The notes: generated from the sequence alone by a model not told the origin. 64,000 nt of DNA from Palsa-504 sp963739615 (GCA_963739615.1 CAVUBD010000022.1:62001-126000), one strand, 5' to 3'. Shown: positions 26,651-35,099, counted from the stretch's first letter. Translations and numbers: made by a program.

Positions 26651-26887
26651 TTAGTGCAGGTCAGAACGGGTTTGTGTCGCTGCCGCCTCGTTGTCCGGCC
26701 CATGATCTGGCTTGACGCGCCGGTACGCGCCGAGCGCCGCATAGAACTCGCGGCACTCGGCTACCTCCTTCTCGTACGCCCATTGCCGGATCGCGATCTG
26801 CTCGTAATGCGCGGCGGTAACCAGCAACCCGATTGCCGCGCCGATCAGCAGCGCCACTAGCAGCCCGGCGTCGTAGACGATGACCAC
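26651..26887 (-). CDS. Small single-pass membrane protein
   Basis: 78 residues with one N-terminal membrane helix (about 7-27, LLVALLIGAAIGLLVTAA) followed by a charged amphipathic helix and an acidic tail. The GTG start has a near-perfect GGAGGGGGGAG ribosome-binding site. It follows another small membrane protein of similar layout by 13 bases; together they may form a two-subunit membrane complex. Function unknown. Confidence 0.65.
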   Translation of the reverse strand: MVIVYDAGLLVALLIGAAIGLLVTAAHYEQIAIRQWAYEKEVAECREFYAALGAYRRVKPDHGPDNEAAATQTRSDLH

Positions 26888-26900
26888 GGTCTCCCCCCTC

Positions 26901-27155
26901 CTATTTCATCCGCCAGTCGGTGTCCGGGCCCGGCCAGTCGGTCGGCTCAGGCGGCCGTCCCGTGCTGGCCTCAAGCTGCGTGAGCAAGTGCTCGGCGACG
27001 GCCCTGGCGTGTATCGCCTCACCCTGCCAGTAGCGGACCTTGCGTTCCATCTGCTGCTGAGCCCAGGAGATCTGGGTCATGACGTAACCGGTCCGCAGCA
27101 GCCAGGCGACGAAGAAGCCGGTCACGAAGCAGCCAAGGGCCAGGATTCCGATCAT
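26901..27155 (-). CDS. Small single-pass membrane protein
   Basis: About 84 residues from the ATG at 27155: a membrane helix (MIGILALGCFVTGFFVAWLL) at the N-terminus, then an amphipathic helix (QQQMERKVRYWQGEAIHARA) and a Pro/Asp-rich tail. The frame stays open to 27308, but the upstream part lacks protein-like character and a ribosome-binding site. It resembles the downstream 78-residue protein in architecture, not in sequence. The start is uncertain. Confidence 0.6.
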   Translation of the reverse strand: MIGILALGCFVTGFFVAWLLRTGYVMTQISWAQQQMERKVRYWQGEAIHARAVAEHLLTQLEASTGRPPEPTDWPGPDTDWRMK

Positions 27156-27575
27156 GGCGCGTGCCGCCGGTGATCCGGGGAATTGCGACGCGGGTCGGAG
27201 GTTTCCGGATCCGCCTGGCCGGTAATACACTGTCCAGATTGCACGTGTGATCCCTTCATGAGAAAAGTCGCGGACTGCGTGTGACATGATCAGGGCCGGT
27301 GGAGCCACCCATCGGCCCTGCCTATGGACGTGATCGGCGGCGGCCCGCGCTGGCCGCGTCCAGGTACGGCCGCTGTCCCGGTGGCCAGAACGCCTTGGGC
27401 CCGGGTAGCGCCTTGGGCCCGGGTAGCAGTACGGGCCCCAGCTCGGTAGCTGCGGCCCGCATGGAAGGTGTGGTGCGCCTGGGCCTTTCGGCCGCCGCGA
27501 CGAGGCGGAGGCTTGGGAGGTAGCTGTTTCCGGCCCATAAGATGCCCGCCTAGAACTCTGTTTGCAAGTCCAATT

Positions 27576-27588
27576 ATGGGATTCCCAT
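27576..27588. promoter_or_regulatory. Operator-like palindrome, copy 1
   Basis: ATGGGATTCCCAT is a perfect odd palindrome with a T centre. The same site occurs 190 bases further right, close to the start of the XRE regulator. Two exact 13-bp copies so close together are unlikely by chance, so this is probably a binding site for that regulator. Confidence 0.6.
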
Positions 27589-27778
27589 GGCGACGTCGGC
27601 CGAAACGGTAACTTTGCGCAAACAGGGGATAAACAGGACGGCCGTGGAAAGAAGCGGCTGGTTCACTTGCTGGTTAAGCTGGGGTAACGCAGGAGTTAAA
27701 GGGATGGGTGGGCTGGTTCCGCGGTCTGTCTCGCAGGTTCGGATGCGGTCCGGGCGTGGCCGGTTGTACGGTTGCACG

Positions 27779-27791
27779 ATGGGAATCCCAT
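27779..27791. promoter_or_regulatory. Operator-like palindrome, copy 2
   Basis: ATGGGAATCCCAT, the same palindrome as copy 1 read on the other strand. It lies 48 bases before the GTG of the XRE gene and just right of TTGTAC/TTGCAC hexamers (27764-27777), so it would overlap a promoter. This fits autoregulation by the XRE protein. Confidence 0.6.
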
Positions 27792-27839
27792 ACCGGGCGG
27801 AACTCGCCGGGCATAGCCCGCTCGGGACGGCGGCCTGCC

Positions 27840-28715
27840 GTGGCTAAGGTGACGGGCCCGCTCGGGCCGCGACGCAGCATCGCCGCTGCCGTCAAGCAGC
27901 TGAGAGAAGACCAGGGCAAGCTCCTGACCGAGGTCGCCCGGGACCTGCTGATGTCCTCGAGCAAGCTGTCCCGGCTTGAGAACGCCCAGGGCACGCCGCT
28001 CCCGCGCGATATCAGGGACCTGATCAGGTACTACCAGATCGAGGGCACGCCGCTGGCCGTCCGGCTGGAACGGTGGGCGCGGGGTGCCCGGCGCCGCGGC
28101 TGGTGGACGGACTTCGACGACGAGATCCTCGAAGGTCTTGACGCGCACTTGGCGTACGAGGTGGACGCCGCCGTGGCCCGCGTGTACACGCTGCCGTTCG
28201 TGCCGGCCCTGCTGCAGACCCCGGATTACGCCAGCGCGGTCTTCCGTGACATGGAGGACCGGTCGCCCGAGCAGATCAGGCAGCTGCTGGAAGTCCGGAC
28301 CCGGCGGCAGGAGGCGCTGCACAGCCGGGACAGCCTGGAGCCCCTCAGGCTGATCGCGGTGACGCACGAGTCGACCCTGCACCAGTTGGTCGGCTCTCCC
28401 GGCATCATGCGCGAACAGCTAGACGTACTGGCGGAGCGCTCGGCCGCTGCCAACGTGAGCCTGCACGTGCTCCCGTTCGCGGCCAAGCCGACGTTCTCCA
28501 TGACGTGCATGTACGCCTATTTCGAATATAAGGACTCGGGCGAGTCGGATATCGTCCACATTGAGAACCATGCCGGGTATTTCAGTGTGGAAGACGCGGA
28601 ACAGGTCGAGCGCTATCGCGTTGCCCACGACGCCCTAGTGCGCGCCTCGCTCACCGAGGAAGCCTCGCGGGAACTGATTTGTGAACTTCGCGATTCGCCG
28701 CGTGCCTATGGCTGA
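27840..28715 (+). CDS. XRE-family regulator with DUF5753 (Scr1-type) ligand domain
   Basis: 291-residue regulator from GTG 27840. An N-terminal helix-turn-helix (AAAVKQLREDQGKLLTEVAR, then MSSSKLSRLENAQG) is joined to a C-terminal DUF5753-type domain (YTLPFVPALLQTPDYASAVF, VLPFAAKPTFSM, VHIENHAGYFSVEDAEQVERY). Such proteins are abundant in Streptomyces-like genomes and usually sit before a short DUF397 gene, which is missing here. The next gene encodes a 2OG-Fe dioxygenase instead. Two palindromes upstream suggest autoregulation. Confidence 0.88.
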   Translation: MAKVTGPLGPRRSIAAAVKQLREDQGKLLTEVARDLLMSSSKLSRLENAQGTPLPRDIRDLIRYYQIEGTPLAVRLERWARGARRRGWWTDFDDEILEGLDAHLAYEVDAAVARVYTLPFVPALLQTPDYASAVFRDMEDRSPEQIRQLLEVRTRRQEALHSRDSLEPLRLIAVTHESTLHQLVGSPGIMREQLDVLAERSAAANVSLHVLPFAAKPTFSMTCMYAYFEYKDSGESDIVHIENHAGYFSVEDAEQVERYRVAHDALVRASLTEEASRELICELRDSPRAYG

Positions 28716-28815
28716 GAGTCCCGCGACCCCAGGTATATGCTGCTCCCCATTAAGATACCGGCACCCGCGTTACTAACCGGTAATTCCGCCCTTCATACAC
28801 CCTGCGAGTGCCACT

Positions 28816-29550
28816 GTGAGCAATGACGCAACACAGCACGTGTCCGACGGTCATAGGGACGTATGGGCGGCGCTGGAGAGCGACGGCTATGCCATCACCA
28901 ACGATCAGCTAATCGGACTTCCCGAGAAGTTTCGGACGAACTTCCATGGCGCCTACTTCAATGACCGGACGCTCCGGCATGACGAGGGTGACTGGCCGGC
29001 CGACCGCCGGCGAGCCAGGGACGTGATCCGCTACCAGTGGTACGACGGACGTCTCAGCCTGCGACGACACGATACCATCACGATCACCGACCGGGCGGAC
29101 ATCCCGGGCAGGCGCGAGCACGCCCGGGTCGAACTCCTCGACGACCCGCAAGCCTGGGATCTCATCCGTGCCCTCCTCCAACTGGTGCCTGCCGAGTGGC
29201 GGCAGACCAACGGCACGTTCGGCCTGAATCTTTTCCGCACGTTCACCAATGTCGTGACGAAACCGCACCACGACAACGAGCAGTTCATCATCATTTACGT
29301 GCTCGACCGGATCGGGGAAGGCGCGGAAACCTACCTTTACGCCGCGGCCGACGTCACGGATGACGGCGAGATAAAGGCACCGCCGGTGCTCAGGAAGCAG
29401 CTGAATCCCGGCGATATCATCATTTTCGCGGACAAGCTGTTCAAGCACGACGCCACGCCGCTCATCAGCCCGCCTGGCGGGACGGCGAGGCGTGACGCGC
29501 TCATCTGCACGGTCGACCACCACAGTACGTATCTTGAGACGGCAAGCTGA
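28816..29550 (+). CDS. 2-oxoglutarate/Fe(II)-dependent dioxygenase (BsmA/IDO-like family)
   Basis: 244-residue soluble protein with a double-stranded beta-helix iron site: His151/Asp153 in TKPHHDNEQF, distal His211 in DKLFKHDATPL and Arg226, the likely 2-oxoglutarate contact, in RRDALIC. The overall pattern resembles the PF10014 family, which includes amino-acid hydroxylases such as isoleucine dioxygenase. The substrate is unknown; a free amino acid is a reasonable guess. It starts with GTG 100 bases after the XRE regulator, in the same direction, so it is a plausible target of it. Confidence 0.75.
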   Translation: MSNDATQHVSDGHRDVWAALESDGYAITNDQLIGLPEKFRTNFHGAYFNDRTLRHDEGDWPADRRRARDVIRYQWYDGRLSLRRHDTITITDRADIPGRREHARVELLDDPQAWDLIRALLQLVPAEWRQTNGTFGLNLFRTFTNVVTKPHHDNEQFIIIYVLDRIGEGAETYLYAAADVTDDGEIKAPPVLRKQLNPGDIIIFADKLFKHDATPLISPPGGTARRDALICTVDHHSTYLETAS

Positions 29551-29792
29551 CCCGCCTATCGCCGTATACAACGTCATTCCGCTGTGAAAATTCGCAACTG
29601 CCGTGACTGCCGGTGCTGACGTAGGCAATTGAGTTCTCCTGCCATTCTGGCCGGATTGGCGCGCGTAAAGCCCTGGTTTGTTGATTGAATGCCGGGGATA
29701 TGCGTATTGTGCTCTGATGGGGAGCGGTCAGGGCATCGGCAGTTTGACGCAACGGCGGGGGAGCGGGCTACGGCGGCGCGAAAGGCCGGGAT

Positions 29793-31148
29793 TTGCCCGC
29801 TGAGCTGAGCGCGGCCGCGGCCCGTGCCGCCGTCGAGTATGCGTTTCCCCTCCTCCGCCGCGAGCTCGACCGGCTGGTCCGCATACCGTCGGTCAGCGCG
29901 GCCGGGTTCGACACCCGGCAGGTACGGCGCTCGGCTGTGGCGACCGCCGCGTGGCTGCGGCGCTCAGGGTTCCGCGACGCCAGCCTGCTGGAAGTAGACG
30001 GCTCGCACCCTGCGGTGTACGGCACGATCCGGGGACCGGCCGGATCGCCGCGGCTGCTGCTCTACGCCCACCACGACGTCCAGCCGCCCGGTTCCGCGGA
30101 CCTGTGGGAGTCACCCCCGTTCGAGCCGGCCGAACGCAGCGGCCGCCTGTTCGGGCGGGGCACGGCCGACGACAAAGCCGGGATCGCCGTGCACGTGGCA
30201 GCCGTGCAGGCGTGGGCAGGAAAGCCGCCGCTCGACGTCGCCGTCTTTATCGAGGGCGAGGAGGAAACCGGCTCGACGCACCTGCCGGAGTTCCTGAGCG
30301 CCTACAAGGAACTGCTGCAGGCCGACGCCATCGTGATCGCGGACTGCTCGAACTGGGACATCGGGCAGCCCACCCTGATCACGTCCCTGCGCGGCATCGC
30401 CGACTGCGTGGTGGAGGTACGAACGCTTGATCACGCCGTGCACAGCGGTAAGTACGGCGGTCCGGTACCTGACGCGCTCACCGCGCTATGCCGGCTCATC
30501 GCGACGCTGCACGACGACGCGGGCAACGTGGCGGTCAAGGGCCTGCACACCGGGCCGCCCCACGCCGTGGGCATGGACGCCGCCCGCTTGCGCCAGGTCG
30601 TCGGCCTGCGGCCCGAGGTCCAGTTCCTCGGCGAAGGCGCGCTGTCCCAGCAGATATGGGCGAGCCCCGCCGTGGCCGTTCTCGGTATCGACGCTCCGCC
30701 CGTGGCTGACGCGGCGCACAAGATCGTGCCGTGGGCCCGGGTCGGCATCAGCATCCGGCTGGCTCCCGGCGACGATGCCGAACGGGCGTTCGCTGCCCTG
30801 GAGGAGCACCTGCGCGGCCACGCGCCGTGGCACGCCGAAGTCGTCGTCAGCCGGCACCACCAGAGCCAGCCGCACCGGATCGACGCGTCCGGCCCGGCCT
30901 TCGACGCGTTCCGCCGCGCCTGCGCCGGCACCTGGGGCCGCGCCCCGCTCGAGGTCGGCAGCGGCGGCTCCCTCCCGCTTGCGGCCGCCCTCGCCGAGGC
31001 GTATCCCGACATGGCGCTGCTGCTGACCGGCGTTGATGACCCGGAAAGCAAGGCGCATGCCGAGAACGAGAGCGTCCACCTCGGCGAGCTCAAGCGGTGC
31101 TGCGTCAGCGAGGCGCTGCTCCTCGGGTACCTCGCGGAGATCAGCTAG
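29793..31148 (+). CDS. M20 family metallopeptidase (dipeptidase)
   Basis: 451-residue zinc peptidase of the M20 family. Metal ligands and catalytic residues are visible: His93 and Asp95 in YAHHDVQPPG, Asp126 in GTADDKAG and the catalytic/metal Glu pair in EGEEETGS. The dimerisation (lid) domain follows from about 200. Substrates are typically dipeptides or N-acyl amino acids. The TTG start has a GGCCGGG-like site and is the earliest that gives a normal family N-terminus. The upstream 240 bases hold nothing recognisable. Confidence 0.92.
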   Translation: MPAELSAAAARAAVEYAFPLLRRELDRLVRIPSVSAAGFDTRQVRRSAVATAAWLRRSGFRDASLLEVDGSHPAVYGTIRGPAGSPRLLLYAHHDVQPPGSADLWESPPFEPAERSGRLFGRGTADDKAGIAVHVAAVQAWAGKPPLDVAVFIEGEEETGSTHLPEFLSAYKELLQADAIVIADCSNWDIGQPTLITSLRGIADCVVEVRTLDHAVHSGKYGGPVPDALTALCRLIATLHDDAGNVAVKGLHTGPPHAVGMDAARLRQVVGLRPEVQFLGEGALSQQIWASPAVAVLGIDAPPVADAAHKIVPWARVGISIRLAPGDDAERAFAALEEHLRGHAPWHAEVVVSRHHQSQPHRIDASGPAFDAFRRACAGTWGRAPLEVGSGGSLPLAAALAEAYPDMALLLTGVDDPESKAHAENESVHLGELKRCCVSEALLLGYLAEIS

Positions 31149-31168
31149 CCAGCCCTTCCCGCGCCGGG

Positions 31169-32302
31169 CTAATCCTGGGGCCGGATGACAGGAGGCGGCG
31201 CGGTGGTGCTTCGCACCACGAGATGAGGCGTGAGCACGATCTCACGCGGCGCCGTCCGGTCGTGCTCGAGTCGCTCGACCGCCAGCGCGATCGCCTGTTC
31301 GGCCTGGCGCCGCGCGTCCTGGCTGACGGTGGTGAGATCCACGTGGGCGAGCCGGGCCAGCATGCTGTCGTCGTATCCGACGACGGAAACAGCCTCGGGA
31401 ACCTTGATGCCCAGCCGGGTGAACGCGTCGAGCAGGCCGACCGCGCTGCGGTCGTTGGACGCCACCACGGCGGTGGGCAGGCCCCCCTCGGCCAGCAGCA
31501 CCGTGGCGGCGCGGATGCCTGCCTCCTCGGTGTGGTCGCCGGGGATAATCCGCGCCTGCGCCGCCAGCCCAAGCCGGCGCATGGCCTGGCGGTAACCCCG
31601 GCGGCGATCGGACGCGATGGTGCCCTGGCCGCCGTCGACGAAGGCTATGGCCTGGTGTCCCAAGGTCGCGAGGTGGCCGACCGCCTCGGCGACCCCCTGG
31701 TCATCGGCCGCCCGCACCACGTCGACGGTGGCGGACGGGACCCGGCGCCCGATCACCACGACGGGAAGCTCCTGACCGAGCGCGTTCAGCCGTCCGGCAG
31801 GCTCGGCCGGCCCGAGCAGGATGAGCGCCTCGCTGCGGAAGTCGAGCAGGACCTCGGCGGCCCGGCGTTCGTCCCGGCTGGGTGTCACGGCGCTGAGCAG
31901 CAGGTCGTAGCCCGCCCTGGTCGCAGCCGCGTCGAGTTCGGCGACCAGGTCGGCGTGAAAGGTGTTGCGTACGTCCATCATCACGCCGAGGTGATGGCTC
32001 CGCCGCCTGGCCAGCAGGCTGGCCGTCCGGTCGGCCCGGTACCCCATCTGCTTGGCGGCCTCGAGGACCCGGGCCCTGGTCTGGTCGCTCGGGCCGGGCT
32101 GGTTCCTGAGCACCAGCGAAACCAGCCCCGAGGAAACTCCCGCCAAGGCCGCGACGTCGGTCAGCCGCGGTCGGCGCCCCGCCGGCCGCGGCGCGTCTCC
32201 CGTCCCGGCCGGTGCCGCTTCCGTCCCGGCCGGTGCCGCTTCCGTCCCGGCCGGTGCCGCTTCCGTCCCGGAACCTGGGTCCGCCACCCGCCCCCCAAAC
32301 AT
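31169..32302 (-). CDS. LacI-family transcriptional repressor
   Basis: 377-residue LacI-type repressor. A helix-turn-helix at about 47-67 (RLTDVAALAGVSSGLVSLVLRN) is followed by a periplasmic-binding-protein-like sensor domain (GVMMDVRNTFHADLVAELDA, VVASNDRSAVGLLDAFTRLG, VGYDDSMLARLAHVDLTTV). The N-terminus has a three-fold TEAAPAG repeat. It faces the inositol locus, and a clear palindromic operator overlaps the promoter of that locus, so it probably represses inositol or related sugar catabolism. The inducer is unknown. Confidence 0.92.
   Translation of the reverse strand: MFGGRVADPGSGTEAAPAGTEAAPAGTEAAPAGTGDAPRPAGRRPRLTDVAALAGVSSGLVSLVLRNQPGPSDQTRARVLEAAKQMGYRADRTASLLARRRSHHLGVMMDVRNTFHADLVAELDAAATRAGYDLLLSAVTPSRDERRAAEVLLDFRSEALILLGPAEPAGRLNALGQELPVVVIGRRVPSATVDVVRAADDQGVAEAVGHLATLGHQAIAFVDGGQGTIASDRRRGYRQAMRRLGLAAQARIIPGDHTEEAGIRAATVLLAEGGLPTAVVASNDRSAVGLLDAFTRLGIKVPEAVSVVGYDDSMLARLAHVDLTTVSQDARRQAEQAIALAVERLEHDRTAPREIVLTPHLVVRSTTAPPPVIRPQD
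32201..32263 (-). repeat. Three 21-bp coding tandem repeats
   Basis: Three units of 21 bp (beginning CGTCCCGGCCGGTGCCGCTT) at 32201-32221, 32222-32242 and 32243-32263. They code for TEAAPAG repeats at the N-terminus of the LacI-family repressor, ahead of its DNA-binding domain. Confidence 0.9.
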
Positions 32303-32306
32303 GCCC

Positions 32307-32353
32307 TTGACACGTTCCCTGGATTCGATATTAACTCTATTAAAGCGCTTTAA
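32307..32353 (+). promoter_or_regulatory. Promoter with LacI-type operator for the inositol locus
   Basis: A -35 TTGACA (32307-32312) and a -10 TATTAA (32329-32334) are separated by 16 bases. They are followed at the expected start point by the perfect 14-bp palindrome TTAAAGCGCTTTAA (32340-32353), centred on the CG typical of LacI-family operators. It lies between the divergent repressor gene and the rightward locus. A repressor bound here would block initiation. Confidence 0.75.
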
Positions 32354-32381
32354 AGCCTCCAGCGCTACCTAAGGAGATACC

Positions 32382-33078
32382 TTGACCAAGTCCTCGATCG
32401 GGGTCGCGGTGATCGGGGCCGGGATGGCCGGCCGCGCGCACGCCAGCGGCTACCGGTCCGCTCCAGCCGTGTTCACCCCGGACCTGCCGGACGTGAGGCT
32501 GGTGGCCATATGTCGCCATCCCGTTCTGGACGGACATCCAGGCCCGGGCGCGTGATGCGGACGTGAAGGTCTGCATCGAGATGCACCCGCACAACATCGT
32601 CTTCAACCCCGGCACGATGGAGCGGCTGGCCACCGAGATCAACGCCACGCACGTGGGGGCCGAGATGGATCCCAGCCACCTGTTCTGGCAGGGCATCGAC
32701 CCCATCGCGGCCATCGAGCACCTCGGTGATCTCGTCTACCACGCGGCCGCCAAGGACACCCGCATCAACGAGCAGAACTGCCGCATCTACGGCGTCCTGG
32801 ACGACCGCTTCGAGCGGGTCCCGGCCGATGCGAACCCGCTCGGCATCGGCGGCCGTAACACGCTGAACCGGTGGCCCGTACCGGCCTCCTGGCAGTTCGT
32901 CGCCGTCGGGCGCGGCCACGACCAGGAATTCTGGACCCGTTTCCTGCAGGCCCTGAGCGCCGTCGACCCCGGCATCGCCGTCAACATCGAGCACGAGGAC
33001 GCCGAACTCGACCAGATCGAGGGCCTCCGCCTGGCGGCGGAGAACCTGACCGCTGCCGCCGCCCAGGCCGGCCTGTGA
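32382..33078 (+). pseudogene. Gfo/Idh/MocA oxidoreductase start fused to a sugar isomerase end
   Basis: A TTG with an excellent AAGGAGATA site (32371-32379) starts an NAD-binding N-terminus (IGVAVIGAGMAGRAHASGYR, then FTPDLPDVRLVAI), typical of Gfo/Idh/MocA dehydrogenases. After about 44 codons homology stops near 32513; the frame ends at TGA 32553-32555. Another frame then carries the C-terminal two-thirds of a TIM-barrel sugar-phosphate isomerase (PFWTDIQARARDADVKVCIE, EMDPSHLFWQGIDPIAAIEH, NIEHEDAELDQIEGL). A deletion has therefore removed most of the dehydrogenase and the first part of the isomerase. The isomerase part could be translated from ATG 32563 but lacks the barrel start. Confidence 0.8.
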
Positions 33079-33142
33079 AACGAGCCCGTGACACGAGCCC
33101 GTGAAACAGGTCCGTCAAATCGAGGTCGGATTGTGACCTGGA

Positions 33143-33887
33143 TCACCAGCCGGTCAGCGTGAGATCGAAGCTGTATCTCGACGCACGGTAGACGTGGTTG
33201 CCGTACTCCGCCACCCGGCCCTGGTCGTCGTAGGCCGTGCGGACCATCGTCAGCAGCGGGGCTCCCCTGCTCTCGGCGAGCGCCCGCGCCTCGCCTGCCG
33301 TGCTGGCGCGGGCGCCGATCGACTGCCTGGCGATCCGCAAGATGATGCCGTTCGCGCGGAACAGGTCGTAGAGCCCGTGCGCCTCGAGGTCGGCGGCCGA
33401 CAGGCGCAGCAGGTCGGCAGGGACGTAGTTGTGCATCAGCGCGAGCGGTTCCGTCCCGGCGTAGCGCAGCCGCTCGAAGGCGTAGACCTCGGCGCTGCCG
33501 AGTTCGAGCGCGATCGCGGCCGGGGCCGGCCTCGATCACGAAGCTGAGGACCTTGGTGCGCGGATTGCGGCTGGTCTTGGCCAGGTCGTCGTAGAGGCTG
33601 GTCAGCTCGACCTGGCGGCGCACCTTGGCGTGCACGACCTGAGTTCCCACGCCGCGCCTGCGGACAAGCAGCCCGCGGTCGACGAGGTACTCGATCGCCC
33701 GTCGCATCGTCGGCCTGGACAGCCCGAACTGGTCGGCCAGCCCGGTTTCGTTCTCAAGCCGTGTTCCCGTGGCCAGGTCGCCGGACTCGATCATCTGCTC
33801 CAGGTGCTGCGCCACCTGGAAGTACAGGGGGACCGGGCTGTTCCGGTCCACCTGGATGGGCAGGGCGGTACGGTTCACGGCCATCAC
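33143..33887 (-). pseudogene. GntR-family regulator with frameshift
   Basis: A HutC-type GntR regulator. The winged-helix domain (PLYFQVAQHLEQMIESGDLA, LADQFGLSRPTMRRAIEYLV) is read from 33887 down to about 33525. The effector domain (AIALELGSAEVYAFERLR, NYVPADLLRL, YDDQGRVAEYGNHVYRASRY) continues in another frame to 33143. Deleting one G around 33515-33530, in the run GGCCGGGGCCGG, restores a protein of about 248 residues. It is either a real pseudogene or a sequencing error in a G/C run. It is divergent from iolC, with an operator-like palindrome between them. Confidence 0.85.
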
Positions 33888-33982
33888 TCTCGGCGTCTGG
33901 ACGGGAGATGCTTCCCATTATTACCAGGTCAGCCGCCACTATGACAGTAGCAAGTCGGGTTGTCGGTAGATCTATACGTAAA

Positions 33983-34028
33983 TATGTCCGGACATACTAT
34001 TGACCGACCGGAAACACAGGCGTAAAAA
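33983..34028 (+). promoter_or_regulatory. GntR-type operator and promoter before iolC
   Basis: Perfect 14-bp palindrome TATGTCCGGACATA (33983-33996), then TTGACC (34000-34005) and TAAAAA (34023-34028) with 17-base spacing, in the gap between gntR and iolC. The palindrome sits directly upstream of the -35 box, so binding of the GntR protein could control iolC and its own gene. Confidence 0.65.
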
Positions 34029-34077
34029 GTTAGCAACTCACCGTTTAGCGAGCCGTACCTCCAGGGAGGCAGCGCCG

Positions 34078-35099
34078 ATGAGCGCCTTCGAGGTTCTCAC
34101 CATGGGCCGGGTCGGCGTTGACCTGTACCCGCTTCAGGCGGGCGTCCATCTTGAGGACGTTCAGACTTTCGGCAAGTATCTCGGCGGCAGCGCGACCAAC
34201 GTCGCGGTGGCCGCCGCGCGTTATCAGCGGCGCACCGCGGTCATCACCCGCACCGGCGACGACCCGTTCGGCCGGTTCATTCACGCGGCGATGAAGGGCT
34301 ACGGCATCGACGACCGCTACGTCACCTCCGTGGCGGACCTGCCGACGCCGGTGACGTTCTGCGAGATCTTCCCGCCGGACGACTTCCCGCTGTACTTCTA
34401 CCGCTGGCCGAAAGCCCCTGACCTGGAGATCTACCGCGAGGAGCTGGATTTCGCCGCGATCAGAGAAGCAGGCGTCTTCTGGGTGACCGGGACCGGGCTT
34501 TGCGACGAGCCGAGCCGCAGCGCGACCCTGGCCGCCCTGGAGGCGCGGGGCGGACGGGAGATCACGGTCCTTGACCTGGACTACCGGCCGATGTTCTGGG
34601 ACTCGCGGGAGCAGGCCAGGTACTGGATCCAGCAGGCGCTGCCGCACGTGACCGTCGCGGTCGGCAACCTCGACGAGTGCGACACGGCGGTGGGGGAGCG
34701 GGATCCGCTGGCCGCCGCCCGCGCGCTGCATCAATTCGGCGTCCGCCTCGCGGTCGTCAAGCAGGGTCCGAAGGGCGTGCTGGCCGCGCTGGCCCGGGGG
34801 GACGCCCCCCGGAACCCCCCGGTTCTGGGGGGACCGATCCCCCCAGGCCCCCCTTGGAGGTCCCGCCGGTGCCGGTCAACGTCCTCAACGGCCTGGGGGC
34901 CGGTGACGCGTTCGGCGGCGCGCTGTGCCACGGACTGCTGGCCGGCTGGGACATCGAGCGGGTAATGCGCTTCGCGAACGCCGCAGGCGCCATCGTGGCC
35001 GGGCGGCTGGCCTGCTCGGACGCCATGCCCACGGCCGCCGAGGTCGCCGAGGTCGCCGGGCTCGTGGACGAGGGACCACCGGAGGACATCCATGCATGA
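34078..35099 (+). pseudogene. iolC: 5-dehydro-2-deoxygluconokinase, interrupted by a palindromic element
   Basis: PfkB-family kinase that phosphorylates 2-deoxy-5-keto-gluconate in myo-inositol breakdown. From ATG 34078 (GGGAGG site) the frame runs VLTMGRVGVDLYPLQAGVHL, LGGSATNVAVAAARYQRRTA and AVVKQGPKGVLAA. Near 34790 a G/C-run element intervenes, and the rest, including the catalytic NGLGAGDAFGGALCHGL motif, continues in frame +2 to the stop at 35097. As read, the kinase loses its catalytic Asp. The normal gene has only a few residues at this point. Both an insertion and homopolymer sequencing error are possible. The 3' end overlaps the next start by 8 bases. Confidence 0.85.
34794..34853. 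repeat. G6/C6 palindromic (REP-like) element inside iolC
   Basis: About 60 bases made of alternating G6 and C6 runs: CCGGGGGG-ACG-CCCCCCGG (34794-34812) forms an 8-bp stem. C6 at 34815-34820 can pair with G6 at 34827-34832, which can alternatively pair with C6 at 34839-34844; a final C6 lies at 34848-34853. Such mutually exclusive hairpins resemble REP/MITE-type repeats of high-GC actinobacteria. It breaks the iolC frame. No second copy was seen in this window. Confidence 0.65.

Larger units (their letters stand above)
27156..27839. other. Gene-free region with paired palindromes
   Basis: About 680 bases without a convincing gene. It has an 18-bp direct repeat around CTTGGGCCCGGGTAGC (about 27393-27428) and two copies of the palindrome ATGGGAWTCCCAT, listed separately. 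It ends in the promoter region of the XRE regulator. A short open frame starting at the first palindrome (27587) looks like chance. Confidence 0.6.

Noticed and set aside
27587..27847. 86-codon frame starting at the first palindrome
   Set aside because: No ribosome-binding site, no recognisable sequence, and it runs across the regulator's promoter.
19899..31148. A secondary-metabolite gene cluster around the LAL regulator, dioxygenase and acyltransferase
   Set aside because: No core synthase, carrier protein, precursor peptide or transporter is present between them, and the genes are on different strands and far apart.
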